Source: Lactobacillus panisapium (GTDB lineage Bacteria; Bacillota; Bacilli; Lactobacillales; Lactobacillaceae). From it: 64,000 bases of DNA. Each line of letters starts with the position of its first letter. Position 1 is the stretch's first letter. The notes beneath the pieces are model-generated. The model was given only the letters and a program-made list of their open reading frames with translations. It searched no databases and was not told the origin of the DNA. Both the position numbers and the translations under genes were made by a program. Of the stretch, positions 8,180 through 17,734 are shown piece after piece. The stretch is taken from positions 1,395,501 to 1,459,500 of the forward strand of contig NZ_CP048268.1 in the NCBI RefSeq assembly GCF_019469265.1, given 5' to 3'.

Positions 8180-10597
8180 CTAACGAATTTCCGCACCAAG
8201 TTGATTCTCTAAGCTACTTGTAATTTGAGCCGTTACTTTATTAACAACTTCATCAGTTAACGTATCTTGCTCATTTAAGAAATGAAGTCGGTACGCGAGA
8301 CTCTTCTTATTATTTTCAATATGTGACCCTTGATAAACATCGATTACGCGCAAGTCGTGCAAATACTTGCCGCCATTTGCTTCAATTACATTTTCAATTT
8401 CTTGATTGGTAATATCTTGCTCAACTAAGATTGAGAGGTCGCGATCAATTGCCGGGAATTTAGGTGCTGCTTTGGAAACAGTCTTAGGATTAACAATTAA
8501 CGGCACAATCAGATCAAGGTCTAATTCATAGCCATATAATTCGCTACCTCTCATTACCTTGCTTGAACGGGTAACGTCATGACTAATCATACCGATCATC
8601 CCCACGTACTGCTTTTTGATATAAATTCCAGCGGTCCGAGTCGGATGCATCTTGGCAATTACCTCTGCTTTATATTCAACATCACTAGAATTGATACCAA
8701 TAGCAGTGAATAAATTAGTTAATTGCCCCTTCACATAATAAAAATCAATTTTTTCTTTATTATGTTGCCAATTTTCAAAATACACATTACCAGAATATAA
8801 CGCTGCAAGATGCTCATGCTCATTGTAGGTATTGTTTTCAAAGTCATAAACACGGCCTTGCTCAAAAATTGCTAGTTGATTCTGCTTCCGCGCCATGTTG
8901 TAACTGGCAGCATCAACTAAACCAGTTAGCAAGTTTTGCCTTAATGTAGAACGACTTGAATTCAGTGGCATCTGAACTTGAACCATTTTTTGGGGTTCTC
9001 TCATAAAAGATACAGCCTTTTCAGGTGAGGTTAGCGAATAAGAAATTGCTTCAATTAATCCCTGTCCCTGAACAACATTTTTAATTCGTCTGATAGCTTC
9101 TTCTTTTTCAGAATAGCCCCCAAGAGTTTCTGCTAAAACTGGCTGGGTTGATTTAATATTATCATAGCCATAAAGTCGGCCGACTTCTTCAACTAAATCA
9201 GCAGCAATAGCCACATCCCAACGTCTTGCAGGTACTTCAACAGTTAAATTATCGCCATCGATTTGTGCGGCAAAATTAAGTCTTTCAAACAAGTGTTTAA
9301 TTTCAGCGGCAGAAATTGATGCGCCAAGTGTCTTATTTAAATATGAAATGGTCGTATGAATAACATCTTGCTTACGCTCAGTTTCAGTAGCGGTAACGAC
9401 ACCTTCATTGATTGTTCCGTTAGCATCATTGCGTAATAATAAGGCAGCTATATCAAGCGCTCTTCTAGTTGCATCCCAATTAACGCCCTTTTCATAGCGA
9501 CTGGAAGCTTCAGTTCGATTAGCGTGGCGTAATGCTGCTTTTCTGATCAAAGTTGGATCAAAAATTGCTGACTCCAGAATAACATCTGTAGTGTCGTCCT
9601 TAATTTCTGAATTAAGTCCACCCATTACACCGGCCATCATAACCACTTCGTTTCCGTTCGTGATTACAATATCTTCTGGATCAAGGTCAACATTTTTATC
9701 ATTAAGGAGCGTGAGTTTTTCGCCCTTGTTAGCTTTTCTAACTACCAGCTTGTTAGTTGCAAATGCTCTGGCATCATACGTATGCATCGGTTGGCCAGTT
9801 AGCAGCATCACGTAGTTAGTAACATCAACGACATTATTAACTGGGCGAATTCCGGCATTCCACAAGCGTTTTTGCAGCCAAAGCGGACTGTCAGCAACTT
9901 TTACTCCGCTAATCTTGCGTAGGTAAAACTTCGGGGCAAGCTGAGAATCAACCTCGGTGTTAAAATTGCTTGTCCAATCAGGACCATCTACCCTTAAAGT
10001 TACGTCTTCAATTTTAACCGGCTCGTCGACAATGGCACCTACCTCGTAGGCAGAACCTTCCATTGACAGCGTATCTGCCCGGTTAGGAGTGATATCAAAA
10101 TCAAAAATATAATCATCCATTCCGAGCGGTGCAAAAGCAGCTTCACCAGGCTTAACATCAGCATCTTGAGGGAAAACATAAATGCCATCGGTATATTTTT
10201 CTGGAACAAGATTATCAGCAAAACCAATTTCTTGTAAACCACAGATCATACCATCAGATTGATAACCACGTAATTTACCCTTTTTAATTTTAACGTTGTC
10301 GGCAATGCGGGCCCCAGGAAGGGCTACAACAACATCTTCGCCTGCAGCAACATTAGGAGCACCACAGACAATTTGATGAGGTTCATCTTCACCAACATCA
10401 ACGTGAGTTAAATTAAGGTGGGTGCCCTCAATTGCCTCACAGTCTAAAATATGACCGATGACGATTTTTTTCAAACCTTCTTCAGGGTGCTTTACTTCAG
10501 CGACTTCGACACCTGTCCTAGTAATTTTTTCACCTAATTCATTTGGATCCTGATCCAATTTTAGAAAATCTTGTAGCCATTGATATGAAACTAGCAT
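8180..10597 (-). CDS. pheT: Phenylalanine-tRNA ligase beta subunit
   Basis: The beta subunit of the alpha2-beta2 synthetase that charges tRNA-Phe; it binds tRNA and edits Tyr-tRNA. The 805 residues match the family. In order: an EMAP-type tRNA-binding domain (about 40-150, HQIVCGAPN and VVALPGARI), the B3/B4 editing domain (about 215-380), the B5 domain (about 405-475), a catalytic-like core, and the C-terminal anticodon-binding FDX-ACB domain (about 710-805, FPAIDRDLSILV). Its ATG shares one base with the pheS stop (TAATG), so the pair is translationally coupled and under the upstream T-box. Confidence 0.98.
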   Translation of the reverse strand: MLVSYQWLQDFLKLDQDPNELGEKITRTGVEVAEVKHPEEGLKKIVIGHILDCEAIEGTHLNLTHVDVGEDEPHQIVCGAPNVAAGEDVVVALPGARIADNVKIKKGKLRGYQSDGMICGLQEIGFADNLVPEKYTDGIYVFPQDADVKPGEAAFAPLGMDDYIFDFDITPNRADTLSMEGSAYEVGAIVDEPVKIEDVTLRVDGPDWTSNFNTEVDSQLAPKFYLRKISGVKVADSPLWLQKRLWNAGIRPVNNVVDVTNYVMLLTGQPMHTYDARAFATNKLVVRKANKGEKLTLLNDKNVDLDPEDIVITNGNEVVMMAGVMGGLNSEIKDDTTDVILESAIFDPTLIRKAALRHANRTEASSRYEKGVNWDATRRALDIAALLLRNDANGTINEGVVTATETERKQDVIHTTISYLNKTLGASISAAEIKHLFERLNFAAQIDGDNLTVEVPARRWDVAIAADLVEEVGRLYGYDNIKSTQPVLAETLGGYSEKEEAIRRIKNVVQGQGLIEAISYSLTSPEKAVSFMREPQKMVQVQMPLNSSRSTLRQNLLTGLVDAASYNMARKQNQLAIFEQGRVYDFENNTYNEHEHLAALYSGNVYFENWQHNKEKIDFYYVKGQLTNLFTAIGINSSDVEYKAEVIAKMHPTRTAGIYIKKQYVGMIGMISHDVTRSSKVMRGSELYGYELDLDLIVPLIVNPKTVSKAAPKFPAIDRDLSILVEQDITNQEIENVIEANGGKYLHDLRVIDVYQGSHIENNKKSLAYRLHFLNEQDTLTDEVVNKVTAQITSSLENQLGAEIR

Positions 10598-11646
10598 TAT
10601 CTTTCCTCCCTACTGAATTGTTCTAAGAAACGGACATCATTGGTATAGAAATCACGAATGTCATCAATGCCATATTTAAGAATCGCAAACCGGTCGAGTC
10701 CAACACCAAAAGCAAACCCGCCATATTTATTTGAATCAACACCAGCATTTTCAAGTACATTAGGATGAACCATTCCTGCTCCCAAAACTTCGATCCAGCC
10801 AGTATATTTACAAATTGGGCAGCCCTTGCCGTCACAGTTGAAACAGGAAACATCCATTTCGACGGATGGTTCAGTGAATGGGAAGTAACTTGGACGCAAA
10901 CGGGTCTCACGATCCTGACCAAAAACATGTTTAGTCATCAATTCTAGCGTTCCCTTCAAATCACCCATTGTAATATTTTCATCAACAACGAGCCCTTCCA
11001 TTTGCATGAATTGGTGTGAGTGCGTTGCATCATCATCATCACGACGATAAACCTTACCTGGGCCAACCATTTTTAAAGGACCTTTAGTAAAATCATGTTT
11101 TTCTAAAACTCGCGCCTGATCACCAGAAGTTTGCGACCGTAATAGGTCTTCCTTATCAACATAGAAGGTTTCTTGCATATCGCGAGCTGGGTGATCCTTA
11201 GGCAAGTTCATCATTTCAAAACAGTAATGGTCAGTTTCAATTTCAGGACCTTGAACAACTTGATAGCCCATTCCAATAAAATAATTTTCCAAATCATCAA
11301 GAATGATATTAATTGGATGCTTTACGCCCAAATGAGTTACCCGACCTGGCAAAGTAACATCAATTTGCTCCTTTGCGAGCTGCTCTTCAACCAACTTTTC
11401 AACGATTTCATTTTTGGCATCATCTAGTTTTTGGTTAAATAAATCCCGGACTTTGTTGACGTTTTGCCCAACTTCTCGTCTTTTTTCAGGTTCAACCTCT
11501 TTCATTGAATGCAAAATTTCAGTTAATTCACTTTTGCGTCCGACAAGTTTAACCCGAACATCATTCAGCTTTTCCTCAGTCTTAGCTTGAGAAATTTCGC
11601 TTAAGCCCTGCTCACGCAGCTCCTTCAGCCTTTCAAATAAATCCAT
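10597..11646 (-). CDS. pheS: Phenylalanine-tRNA ligase alpha subunit
   Basis: The catalytic subunit, 349 residues. An N-terminal coiled coil (about 1-90) that grips tRNA precedes the class II synthetase core: motif 2 region [22 protein letters not shown], a cysteine-rich insert (CFNC, CPIC) and motif 3 [13 protein letters not shown] near the end. The cysteine-rich insert resembles the zinc-binding insert seen in many Gram-positive PheS proteins. It is the first gene of pheS-pheT behind a T-box leader. Confidence 0.98.
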   Translation of the reverse strand: MDLFERLKELREQGLSEISQAKTEEKLNDVRVKLVGRKSELTEILHSMKEVEPEKRREVGQNVNKVRDLFNQKLDDAKNEIVEKLVEEQLAKEQIDVTLPGRVTHLGVKHPINIILDDLENYFIGMGYQVVQGPEIETDHYCFEMMNLPKDHPARDMQETFYVDKEDLLRSQTSGDQARVLEKHDFTKGPLKMVGPGKVYRRDDDDATHSHQFMQMEGLVVDENITMGDLKGTLELMTKHVFGQDRETRLRPSYFPFTEPSVEMDVSCFNCDGKGCPICKYTGWIEVLGAGMVHPNVLENAGVDSNKYGGFAFGVGLDRFAILKYGIDDIRDFYTNDVRFLEQFSREER

Positions 11647-11667
11647 AAATAACTATTTCCTTTCAAA

Positions 11668-11890
11668 TAAAAAAGCTCCGTCCCCTAAAAGGGACGAAGC
11701 TTCGCGGTACCACCCTAGTTTGGGCATTAATAACCCACACTTAAGTTTTCGATAACGGCGAATACCGGAATTGATTAGATCCTACTAGTAAGATGAAATT
11801 CACAGATCCGTTTAAACTTTTCTTTCAGCTTAATAAAAAAGTCTCTCTGAATAAATGATCGCTGCTACTAGTCTTACTTTCTGTAATTAA
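11668..11890 (-). promoter_or_regulatory. T-box riboswitch controlling pheST
   Basis: On the minus strand the conserved T-box AGGGTGGTACCGCG (11703-11716) can pair with the acceptor end of uncharged tRNA. It is followed by a terminator, GCTTCGTCCC/GGGACGGAGC plus T-run (11668-11700), that competes with the antiterminator. Upstream lies a Stem I-like region, with TTC (11795-11797) as the likely Phe specifier after GTGAAT. A weak promoter with TATAGT as -10 lies near 11890-11915. The leader should permit pheST expression when tRNA-Phe is uncharged. Confidence 0.93.
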
Positions 11891-11942
11891 CTATAAGAAT
11901 AATTCATTTCACTCAAACTTGCAAGTAAATATCAAATTCTCA

Positions 11943-12293
11943 TTAAACCCATTTATCTGCCCAATTATGAATTTGATCAAAGACTGGCTTGAGATCTTCG
12001 CCTTTTTTAGTTAGACCGTATGAAATGATTTTGGTTTTACTGTCAACTGAACGCTTGACAATTTTTGCTTGCTCTAGTTCTTTCAGACGCTCAACTAAGA
12101 CACGGTCAGAGCATGCCTTAACGCACTGAGCCAAATCCTTAAAACGCATATAATCACCAGCACAAAGGGAACTAATAATTAGCCCATTCCACTTTTTACC
12201 AATGATTTTAAATGCATTTATAAAATGCTGACAGTGCTCATAATCTGTCCCTAAACAGTCAGAACAACCCTTAGTTTTATCGTCTTTAGCCAT
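11943..12293 (-). CDS. HxlR family transcriptional regulator
   Basis: A 116-residue winged-helix protein. The HxlR core is plain: CQHFINAFKIIGKKWNGLII, RFKDLAQCVKACSDRVLVERLKELE (recognition helix region) and a wing rich in basic residues. The N-terminus carries CSDCLGTDYEHC; the first HxlR cysteine can act as a redox sensor in relatives such as HypR/YodB, so thiol sensing is possible but not shown. The ATG at 12293 follows GGGAGG by 8 bases and is preferred to a start seven codons upstream. No divergent target gene is adjacent; the target is unknown. Confidence 0.9.
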   Translation of the reverse strand: MAKDDKTKGCSDCLGTDYEHCQHFINAFKIIGKKWNGLIISSLCAGDYMRFKDLAQCVKACSDRVLVERLKELEQAKIVKRSVDSKTKIISYGLTKKGEDLKPVFDQIHNWADKWV

Positions 12294-12370
12294 AATCCAT
12301 TCCTCCCACAGCAAAGCAATGATATCAACTTATTATAAAAAAAACACTTACTAAAAACAAGGACAATCCA

Positions 12371-13138
12371 TTATGCAAAGTGGTAAATAATAATACCAGC
12401 CGCTACGGCGGCATTCAAGGATTCTGCTTGGCCTTTAATCGGGATATATAATTTTTCATCACAAATTGCCGCAATCTCGTCACTAACCCCATGTGCCTCA
12501 TTGCCAATAACCAAACCAAGCTGCGCTACTTTGGCAAACTCTTGTAGCTGCTTGGCAGTTTTATCTAGCATACTGCTATAAACCGGTATGGCATTGTCAT
12601 TTAGTGCATTGATTACTTCAACTAAGTCAGCATTGATGATATTGATATGGAACTGGCTTCCCTGCATTGCACGCTGCGTCTTGGGATTATAAATATCAAC
12701 ACTATTGGGCGATAAAACTACGCCGTCAAAACCAGCCGCATCCGCAGTTCTAATTATTGTACCGGCGTTGCCAGGATCTGATACATTATCTAGCAAAACC
12801 CATTTACCAAAATTAAAAGGGTATTGCTTGGGTTGCGCTATCTTTAAGACCATAAAGATGTTTTGTGAATTTTTGGTACTAGATAAATGATGAGCAATGG
12901 CTGAATTAATCAAATAAATATTTTTACCATCTAGGTCAACCTGATAGTCTTCTGCTACTTGATTTAACGCCTGCTCGGTTCCCAGCAAATCGACAAAATT
13001 TAAATTAGCTTTAAACGCTTCTTCAATTAAGTGAAAACCCTCAATTAAATATAAGCCAGTATCTTCACGGTATTTCTTTTGTTTTAATTTAGCTAAATCT
13101 TTAATCAGTTTATTATTAACTGAACTAAGTTGTTCCAT
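12371..13138 (-). CDS. TrmH/SpoU family RNA 2'-O-methyltransferase
   Basis: 255 residues: a substrate-binding N-terminal domain (about 1-95) and a SPOUT knot domain with the three family motifs: motif 1 LDNVSDPGNAGTIIRTADAA (116-135, Asn and Arg catalytic), motif 2 LGLVIGNEAHGVSDE (207-221) and motif 3 LYIPIKGQAESLNAAVAAG (230-248). It methylates a ribose in rRNA or tRNA using SAM; the exact target cannot be read from the sequence (YsgA-like in Bacillus terms). It is divergent from the acylphosphatase gene, an arrangement common in lactobacilli. Confidence 0.92.
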   Translation of the reverse strand: MEQLSSVNNKLIKDLAKLKQKKYREDTGLYLIEGFHLIEEAFKANLNFVDLLGTEQALNQVAEDYQVDLDGKNIYLINSAIAHHLSSTKNSQNIFMVLKIAQPKQYPFNFGKWVLLDNVSDPGNAGTIIRTADAAGFDGVVLSPNSVDIYNPKTQRAMQGSQFHINIINADLVEVINALNDNAIPVYSSMLDKTAKQLQEFAKVAQLGLVIGNEAHGVSDEIAAICDEKLYIPIKGQAESLNAAVAAGIIIYHFA

Positions 13139-13242
13139 TTAGTAAGCATCTTCTTTCAAACTTTATTATAATGTAATATCTATCAAATAAAATGGTAAAA
13201 TCGACTTAGACTGAGTTTAATTTTTATTAGAAAGGAACCATC

Positions 13243-13572
13243 ATGGCATTTTTCAATAATCGACACGAAAAACAGTCACAATCAGCGCAAGATTCATTTG
13301 AAACATGGAAACTAACCGCTTCAGGTGTAGTTCAAGGCGTTGGTTTCAGGTGGAGTGTTCTAAATCTTGCCAACAAAATGGGGCTTACGGGTAATGTTTG
13401 CAATAATAGCGATCAAACCGTAACAATCACTTTACAGACAAGTCTTGACCACGTCAACCAATTTATTAAGGAGCTGCCCCAAAATGTATCTCCTTATGCC
13501 CAAATCTCAACGATTAAAAAAGAAAAGCTGGCAAATGTAGCCAAAATGCATGGTTTTCATGTATTATATTAA
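13243..13572 (+). CDS. Acylphosphatase
   Basis: 109 residues, longer than the usual 90 or so because of a hydrophilic N-terminal extension of about 20 residues. The domain has the signature GVVQGVGFRWSV with catalytic Arg36 in the phosphate cradle, and NVCNNSD with the catalytic Asn54 at the expected distance of 18. It hydrolyses carboxyl-phosphate bonds such as acetyl phosphate. A good AGAAAGGAACC site precedes the ATG. The yidC gene follows 36 bases downstream, so the two are probably one unit. Confidence 0.93.
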   Translation: MAFFNNRHEKQSQSAQDSFETWKLTASGVVQGVGFRWSVLNLANKMGLTGNVCNNSDQTVTITLQTSLDHVNQFIKELPQNVSPYAQISTIKKEKLANVAKMHGFHVLY

Positions 13573-13608
13573 GTATTGACTTTAAAAATAAACATTATGG
13601 TGAATTGA

Positions 13609-14577
13609 ATGAAGAAATTTCGCAAATATATTGGATTGGCTGCACTTTGTTTTGCAGTCATGTTAATTGTTACCGCTTGTGCGCAAAATGGCAAAGGAGT
13701 TACTAAACCTCCTACAGACTTTTTCTATGGCACAATCTATAATTTTATTGGAAAACCATTACAAAATGTCATGCTCTATTTTTCCCACGTTATCGGTGGT
13801 GCTAACGGAGCTGGTTGGGCCATTATCTTAATGACCTTTGTTGTTAGAATGGTTCTTCTTCCTCTAATGCTTAACCAGCAGAAGAAGTCGACGACACAAC
13901 AGGAAAAAATGGCTCGCGTTCAGCCGCAAATGAAGCTAATTCAGGAGACAATGAAGCGCAAGGACTTAACTCAAGACCAGCAATTGACTCTTGGCACTTG
14001 GCAACGCGAATTGTATTCGCAGAATAATCTTTCGTTAACAGGCGGAATGGGCTGTCTGCCACTGATTATTCAGTTTCCAATTATGATTGGGATTTACCAA
14101 GCTGTAATGTATTCCAAGCCACTTGCCCATTCATTTTTCTTTGGCATTTCACTTAGTGAAAGATCTATTTCGGTAACAATCATTGCAACAATTTTTGCCT
14201 TTTTACAAGGATATATTTCTTTAATTGGCATTCCGAAAGAACAGAAGAAACAAATGCAATCAATGATGCTGATGAATCCGCTCATGACACTATTTATTTC
14301 ACTGTCTGTATCAGGTTCAGTTGCATTATATTGGGCAGCCGGTAATATCTTTTCAGTTATTCAACAATTAATTGTTACCTTTATCATTATGCCAAAAGTT
14401 AAAAAAGAAGTTGATGAAGAATTAAAGCACGAGCCAATTAAGGCCGTCGTTACTCAAGAAAAAATTGATGAGTTGCTCAATCAATCTTCTGCGGCACCTA
14501 AGGTTAATAAACAGACGCAAGAATTACATCAAAATCTGCGTAACCGGAATAAAGGAAAACAGCATCATAAACATTAA
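13609..14577 (+). CDS. yidC: Membrane protein insertase YidC/OxaA (lipoprotein form)
   Basis: YidC inserts and folds inner-membrane proteins with or without SecYEG. The 322-residue protein begins with a lipoprotein signal peptide (lipobox VTAC, Cys24), as in Gram-positive YidC1/YidC2. The 60KD_IMP domain follows: AGWAIILMTFVVRMVLLPLM with the functional arginine in the hydrophilic groove, the GGMGCLPLIIQFPIMIGIYQAV segment, and three further membrane spans, then a basic tail (NKGKQHHKH) that can contact the ribosome. It lies downstream of the acylphosphatase gene and ends at a hairpin. Confidence 0.96.
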   Translation: MKKFRKYIGLAALCFAVMLIVTACAQNGKGVTKPPTDFFYGTIYNFIGKPLQNVMLYFSHVIGGANGAGWAIILMTFVVRMVLLPLMLNQQKKSTTQQEKMARVQPQMKLIQETMKRKDLTQDQQLTLGTWQRELYSQNNLSLTGGMGCLPLIIQFPIMIGIYQAVMYSKPLAHSFFFGISLSERSISVTIIATIFAFLQGYISLIGIPKEQKKQMQSMMLMNPLMTLFISLSVSGSVALYWAAGNIFSVIQQLIVTFIIMPKVKKEVDEELKHEPIKAVVTQEKIDELLNQSSAAPKVNKQTQELHQNLRNRNKGKQHHKH

Positions 14578-14618
14578 GTAGCTTGCAAGCAAAAGATAGC
14601 TTGCGGTAAAACGATAAA

Positions 14619-14653
14619 AGCCTCGGAGTTAGAAACAACTTCGAGGTTTTTAT
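14619..14653 (+). terminator. Terminator after yidC
   Basis: GCCTCGGAGTT pairs with AACTTCGAGG (one mismatch) around a short A-rich loop and is followed by a T-run. Confidence 0.75.
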
Positions 14654-14696
14654 ATGGGTAAATTATCTAAGCAAGAAAAAATTAAAGTAAAACTAA

Positions 14697-14734
14697 GAGG
14701 ACTAATCCCGATTAAATATCGGCTATTAGTCCTC
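14697..14734 (-). terminator. Hairpin after the sensor kinase gene
   Basis: GAGGACTAAT and ATTAGTCCTC form a perfect 10-bp stem topped by an inner CCGAT/ATCGG stem. The T-run on the minus strand is weak, so termination is inferred mainly from position, 29 bases after the kinase stop. Confidence 0.55.
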
Positions 14735-14762
14735 AATTAAATTTATTAAACTGTCCTAGTTT

Positions 14763-16334
14763 CTATTTACCCTTTTTAGCTTTCTCAGCTTGATCACGTT
14801 CACGCAACTTTTGGGCTTGCTTCTTCGTCAGAGATGGGAATGCAATTATAAATTGGCTTCCTTGTCCTTCAACTGAATCAACGCCAATTTTGCCGTGATA
14901 ACTATGTACTAATTTTTGAGCAATCGATAAGCCTAAACCGTTACCGCCCTTTTCGCGCGTCCGTGCCTTGTCAACGCGGTAGAACCGGTTAAAGATCTTG
15001 CTTTGATCTTCTTTAGAAATTCCTTCACCAAAGTCCTGAACAATAATATGAACCTCGTTTTGCGCTAATCCAGCAGAAATGTTGATTTCCTTGCGATCAG
15101 TTGAATACTTGATGCCATTATCAACCAAGATAACAAGTAATTGTTCTAAGTGTCCCTGATAAATTTGAATTTGCGTATCTTGCGGCATATCATCCATATC
15201 AAGTCTGATGACAAAGTCTTTATGAACCATTGACATGTCGCCAGCAACACGTTTCAAGACATCAGCGACATTGGTAACAGCATTCGGGTATTGAACATTA
15301 ATCTGTTCAGCTCTAGTTAAATCTAGCATTTCCTGAATTAAATGCTGCATTCTCTTGGCTTCCTGAAGAGAAGCTTTAATTGACTCCTCAAGAATTTCCG
15401 GATCATCTTTACCCCAGCGTTCAAGCATATTCAAGTGCCCTTCAATTACCGCCACTGGAGTTCGCAACTCATGCGAAACATCCCCAACAAATTCTTTTTG
15501 CTGGTCAATATAACGCTGCATGCGATCAAGCATTTGATTAAGCGAAACCGCTAATTCCTGCAGTTCATCATGCCGGTGAAAGTCGCTGATTCGGGCAGTA
15601 CTGTTTGGATCCGCATTAACTTCCAGAGCAACTCGCGACATTTCCTTAATTGGCTTCACGATCCCACGTACAATGATAAATGCAATTAACGTGAAAAAGA
15701 TAATTGCAACTGCAGATATGCGAATCATCCATTTGAGAAGGTCCTTCATCAAGCCGTTATAGTAAGACATTTTATTGGCAACAACAATGTAACCAGTTAC
15801 CTTACCCTTATGCGCATCACGAACCTTCTGGTAAGTTAGCAATTCTTTTCGCCGGCCCTTATAGACGGTTTCTGAATGAAAATTACCCTTAAATTGTTTA
15901 AATTTAGGAATTACGCCGCCGTTATCAAATACATCTTCTTTTTCAAGGTTATAAACGACCACGTTTAAATCTTTGTTTGTTAGTGAAGATAACAAGTCAT
16001 CATTGAAGGCGTTATTGGGATGCTCATCAGGATTAATTGGCGGATTGCCTTGCAAAATTTTTCGTGCCGATGGTGTAAGCGCAGGAACAACATTAGATAT
16101 CTGCAATTCGCCATGAATTTGGTTTAAACTGTCATTAAGCTTAACCACCATTTCACGCGAAGTTTCTTTTTGCTGCACCATTGATTGCTGACCAACAATC
16201 GAATAAATAATGACCGAAAAGATAATAAAAGAGACCATAATTGTCAAAGCGACAATACTGACCCAACGTACAATAATAGATGAGTGCTTGGTCCCTAATT
16301 TTTCCTGTTTCTTACTTCTTTTCATCATCTTCAT
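14763..16334 (-). CDS. Two-component sensor histidine kinase (ArlS/LisK/CsrS-like)
   Basis: 523 residues. Membrane segment (about 27-48), extracellular sensor region (about 50-200), second segment (about 205-224), HAMP linker (about 226-278), then the kinase: H-box DVSHELRTP with His288, N-box VDNGIKYS, G1 DFGEGISKED, F-box FNRFYRVD and G2 GGNGLGLSIAQ. It autophosphorylates and passes phosphate to the response regulator encoded just upstream, whose end it overlaps by 23 bases. The architecture fits the ArlRS/LisRK/CsrRS type linked in relatives to acid and envelope stress; the signal here is not known. Confidence 0.93.
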   Translation of the reverse strand: MKMMKRSKKQEKLGTKHSSIIVRWVSIVALTIMVSFIIFSVIIYSIVGQQSMVQQKETSREMVVKLNDSLNQIHGELQISNVVPALTPSARKILQGNPPINPDEHPNNAFNDDLLSSLTNKDLNVVVYNLEKEDVFDNGGVIPKFKQFKGNFHSETVYKGRRKELLTYQKVRDAHKGKVTGYIVVANKMSYYNGLMKDLLKWMIRISAVAIIFFTLIAFIIVRGIVKPIKEMSRVALEVNADPNSTARISDFHRHDELQELAVSLNQMLDRMQRYIDQQKEFVGDVSHELRTPVAVIEGHLNMLERWGKDDPEILEESIKASLQEAKRMQHLIQEMLDLTRAEQINVQYPNAVTNVADVLKRVAGDMSMVHKDFVIRLDMDDMPQDTQIQIYQGHLEQLLVILVDNGIKYSTDRKEINISAGLAQNEVHIIVQDFGEGISKEDQSKIFNRFYRVDKARTREKGGNGLGLSIAQKLVHSYHGKIGVDSVEGQGSQFIIAFPSLTKKQAQKLRERDQAEKAKKGK

Positions 16335-17025
16335 CTCTTACCATATATCCGGTACCCCGAACGGTCTTGATATATGATTGTTGACCAGGGATGTCGATTT
16401 TATTTCGAAGGTATCTAACATAAACTTCAACAACATTGGTTTCAATATTAGAACCTGGTCCCCAAATCTTGGATAATAATTGGTCGCGACTTACAACATT
16501 GTTCTTGTTCTTAATTAACGTCATTAACAAGTTGTATTCACGTTTAGTCAAGTCAACAGCCTTACCGTCACCGCGACGAACGATCCGGTTTGCAGTTTCA
16601 ATTGTTAAGTCCTTAAACTTGATGACCTTCTTTTCGATTGTGTCATCGGAAGCTTCTTTTTCGATCTTAACTCGGCGTAAAACAGCACGAAGCCGTGCCA
16701 ATAATTCTTCAATCGCAAATGGCTTAACAATGTAATCATCAGCACCATGATCAAGTCCAGAAACACGATCAATAACAGAATCACGCGCCGTCATCATTAT
16801 AATTGGCGTACTCTTAACTTGACGTACACGACGAGCAATTTCCAAACCGTTTAAGTCAGGCAACATCAGGTCAAGCAAAATTGCATCAAAGTCTTCGTTA
16901 AGTGCAAGGTCTAAAGCTTTACGTCCGTTGCTCTCAACAACTGTGTCATACTTTTCGTGTTTTAACTCCAACTCAACAAAACGAGCTAAGTTTTTTTCGT
17001 CCTCAACAATTAAAATTCTTGCCAT
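16312..17025 (-). CDS. OmpR/PhoB-type response regulator (ArlR/LisR/CsrR-like)
   Basis: 237 residues from the ATG at 17025; an ATG nine bases earlier is too close to GAGG. The receiver domain (about 1-118) has the acidic pocket EDE, phospho-acceptor Asp52 in LLDLMLPDLNG, Thr in MMTARDS and Lys in DDYIVKPFAIEEL. The C-terminal winged helix (about 138-232) contains LTKREYNLLMTLIKN and NVVEVYVRYLRNKID. It overlaps its cognate kinase gene. Two AAGTTAA direct repeats 20 bp apart lie upstream and may be its own binding site. Confidence 0.95.
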   Translation of the reverse strand: MARILIVEDEKNLARFVELELKHEKYDTVVESNGRKALDLALNEDFDAILLDLMLPDLNGLEIARRVRQVKSTPIIMMTARDSVIDRVSGLDHGADDYIVKPFAIEELLARLRAVLRRVKIEKEASDDTIEKKVIKFKDLTIETANRIVRRGDGKAVDLTKREYNLLMTLIKNKNNVVSRDQLLSKIWGPGSNIETNVVEVYVRYLRNKIDIPGQQSYIKTVRGTGYMVRDEDDEKK

Positions 17026-17124
17026 TCTTCTCATCCTCTATATTCACTATTAAATGCTTAATCAAGTTAAATTTCTTTTAATAAGTTAAGCATACTTTAA
17101 AAAAGCTCTTAAAACAAGATTAAT

Positions 17125-17155
17125 AAATCAGGATATGAATATCACTGATTTTTGC
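17125..17155 (-). terminator. Possible terminator after yceD
   Basis: AAATCA-GATAT pairs with ATATC-TGATTT across small bulges. The T-run on the minus strand is poor, so this is tentative. Confidence 0.35.
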
Positions 17156-17169
17156 ACTATTTTATACTA

Positions 17170-17733
17170 TTATTTATCTTTATTTTCACCGTTATTATTT
17201 TCATCAAATAATGTCTTTAGCTTTGTAAAAGCTGGGTTTACGCGATCTTTTTTGCTCTTATCAAACGCTTCTTCTGAGATAACAGACCAACCATCGCCTT
17301 CGGGATAAACATTTTCTTTTTCTTCCTCCGGAGTCAAAATGGTAATTGGAATATTAAGCAAAATATTGTCCTCAATTGCAGTCTGTAAATCGATTTTATC
17401 ATCGTCCACTTTAACAATTGGAATCTCACTCTCGTCTAGCTTTTCCTTAGATACTTCATCTTCGGTGTAATTTTCCGTAAAATGAAAATCTTGCTCGAAA
17501 TCAACCGGTGCTAAACTGCGGCTCGAAGGAACGACGAGCTTCGTTTTAACCTGAAAATCTCCTGTTACATATGGCGAATTATAAAATAATTGGCCAGTAA
17601 CAAGCACATTTTTTACTTCGTAAACCAAATCTTTACTGCGCTCTAAAAATTCAGGACGCACTTGGACTTCCTGCTTAAGTGAAGTGATTGGTTCCCTATT
17701 ATTCTTAATCTGTGAAAAGTTAATCGTAAGCAT
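17170..17733 (-). CDS. YceD family (DUF177) protein
   Basis: A 187-residue acidic protein starting MLTINFSQIKNNREPIT. The family, associated in other bacteria with 23S rRNA metabolism, is recognised by the central VTGQLFYNSPYVTGDFQ region and by two acidic stretches. Two cysteine positions seen in some members are absent. The ATG at 17733 follows GGAGG (inside the end of tmcAL) by 6 bases and is preferred to a longer reading. In many genomes rpmF (L32) follows yceD; here it does not. Confidence 0.85.
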   Translation of the reverse strand: MLTINFSQIKNNREPITSLKQEVQVRPEFLERSKDLVYEVKNVLVTGQLFYNSPYVTGDFQVKTKLVVPSSRSLAPVDFEQDFHFTENYTEDEVSKEKLDESEIPIVKVDDDKIDLQTAIEDNILLNIPITILTPEEEKENVYPEGDGWSVISEEAFDKSKKDRVNPAFTKLKTLFDENNNGENKDK

Positions 17734-17734
17734 C

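Noticed and set aside
10623..10928. 101-codon open frame inside pheS in another frame
   Set aside because: Overlaps the conserved catalytic core of PheS and carries no features of its own.
17055..17092. Inverted repeat read as a terminator after yceD
   Set aside because: No T-run follows, the arms are 24 bases apart, and it lies at the promoter region of the response regulator, so a regulatory site is more likely.
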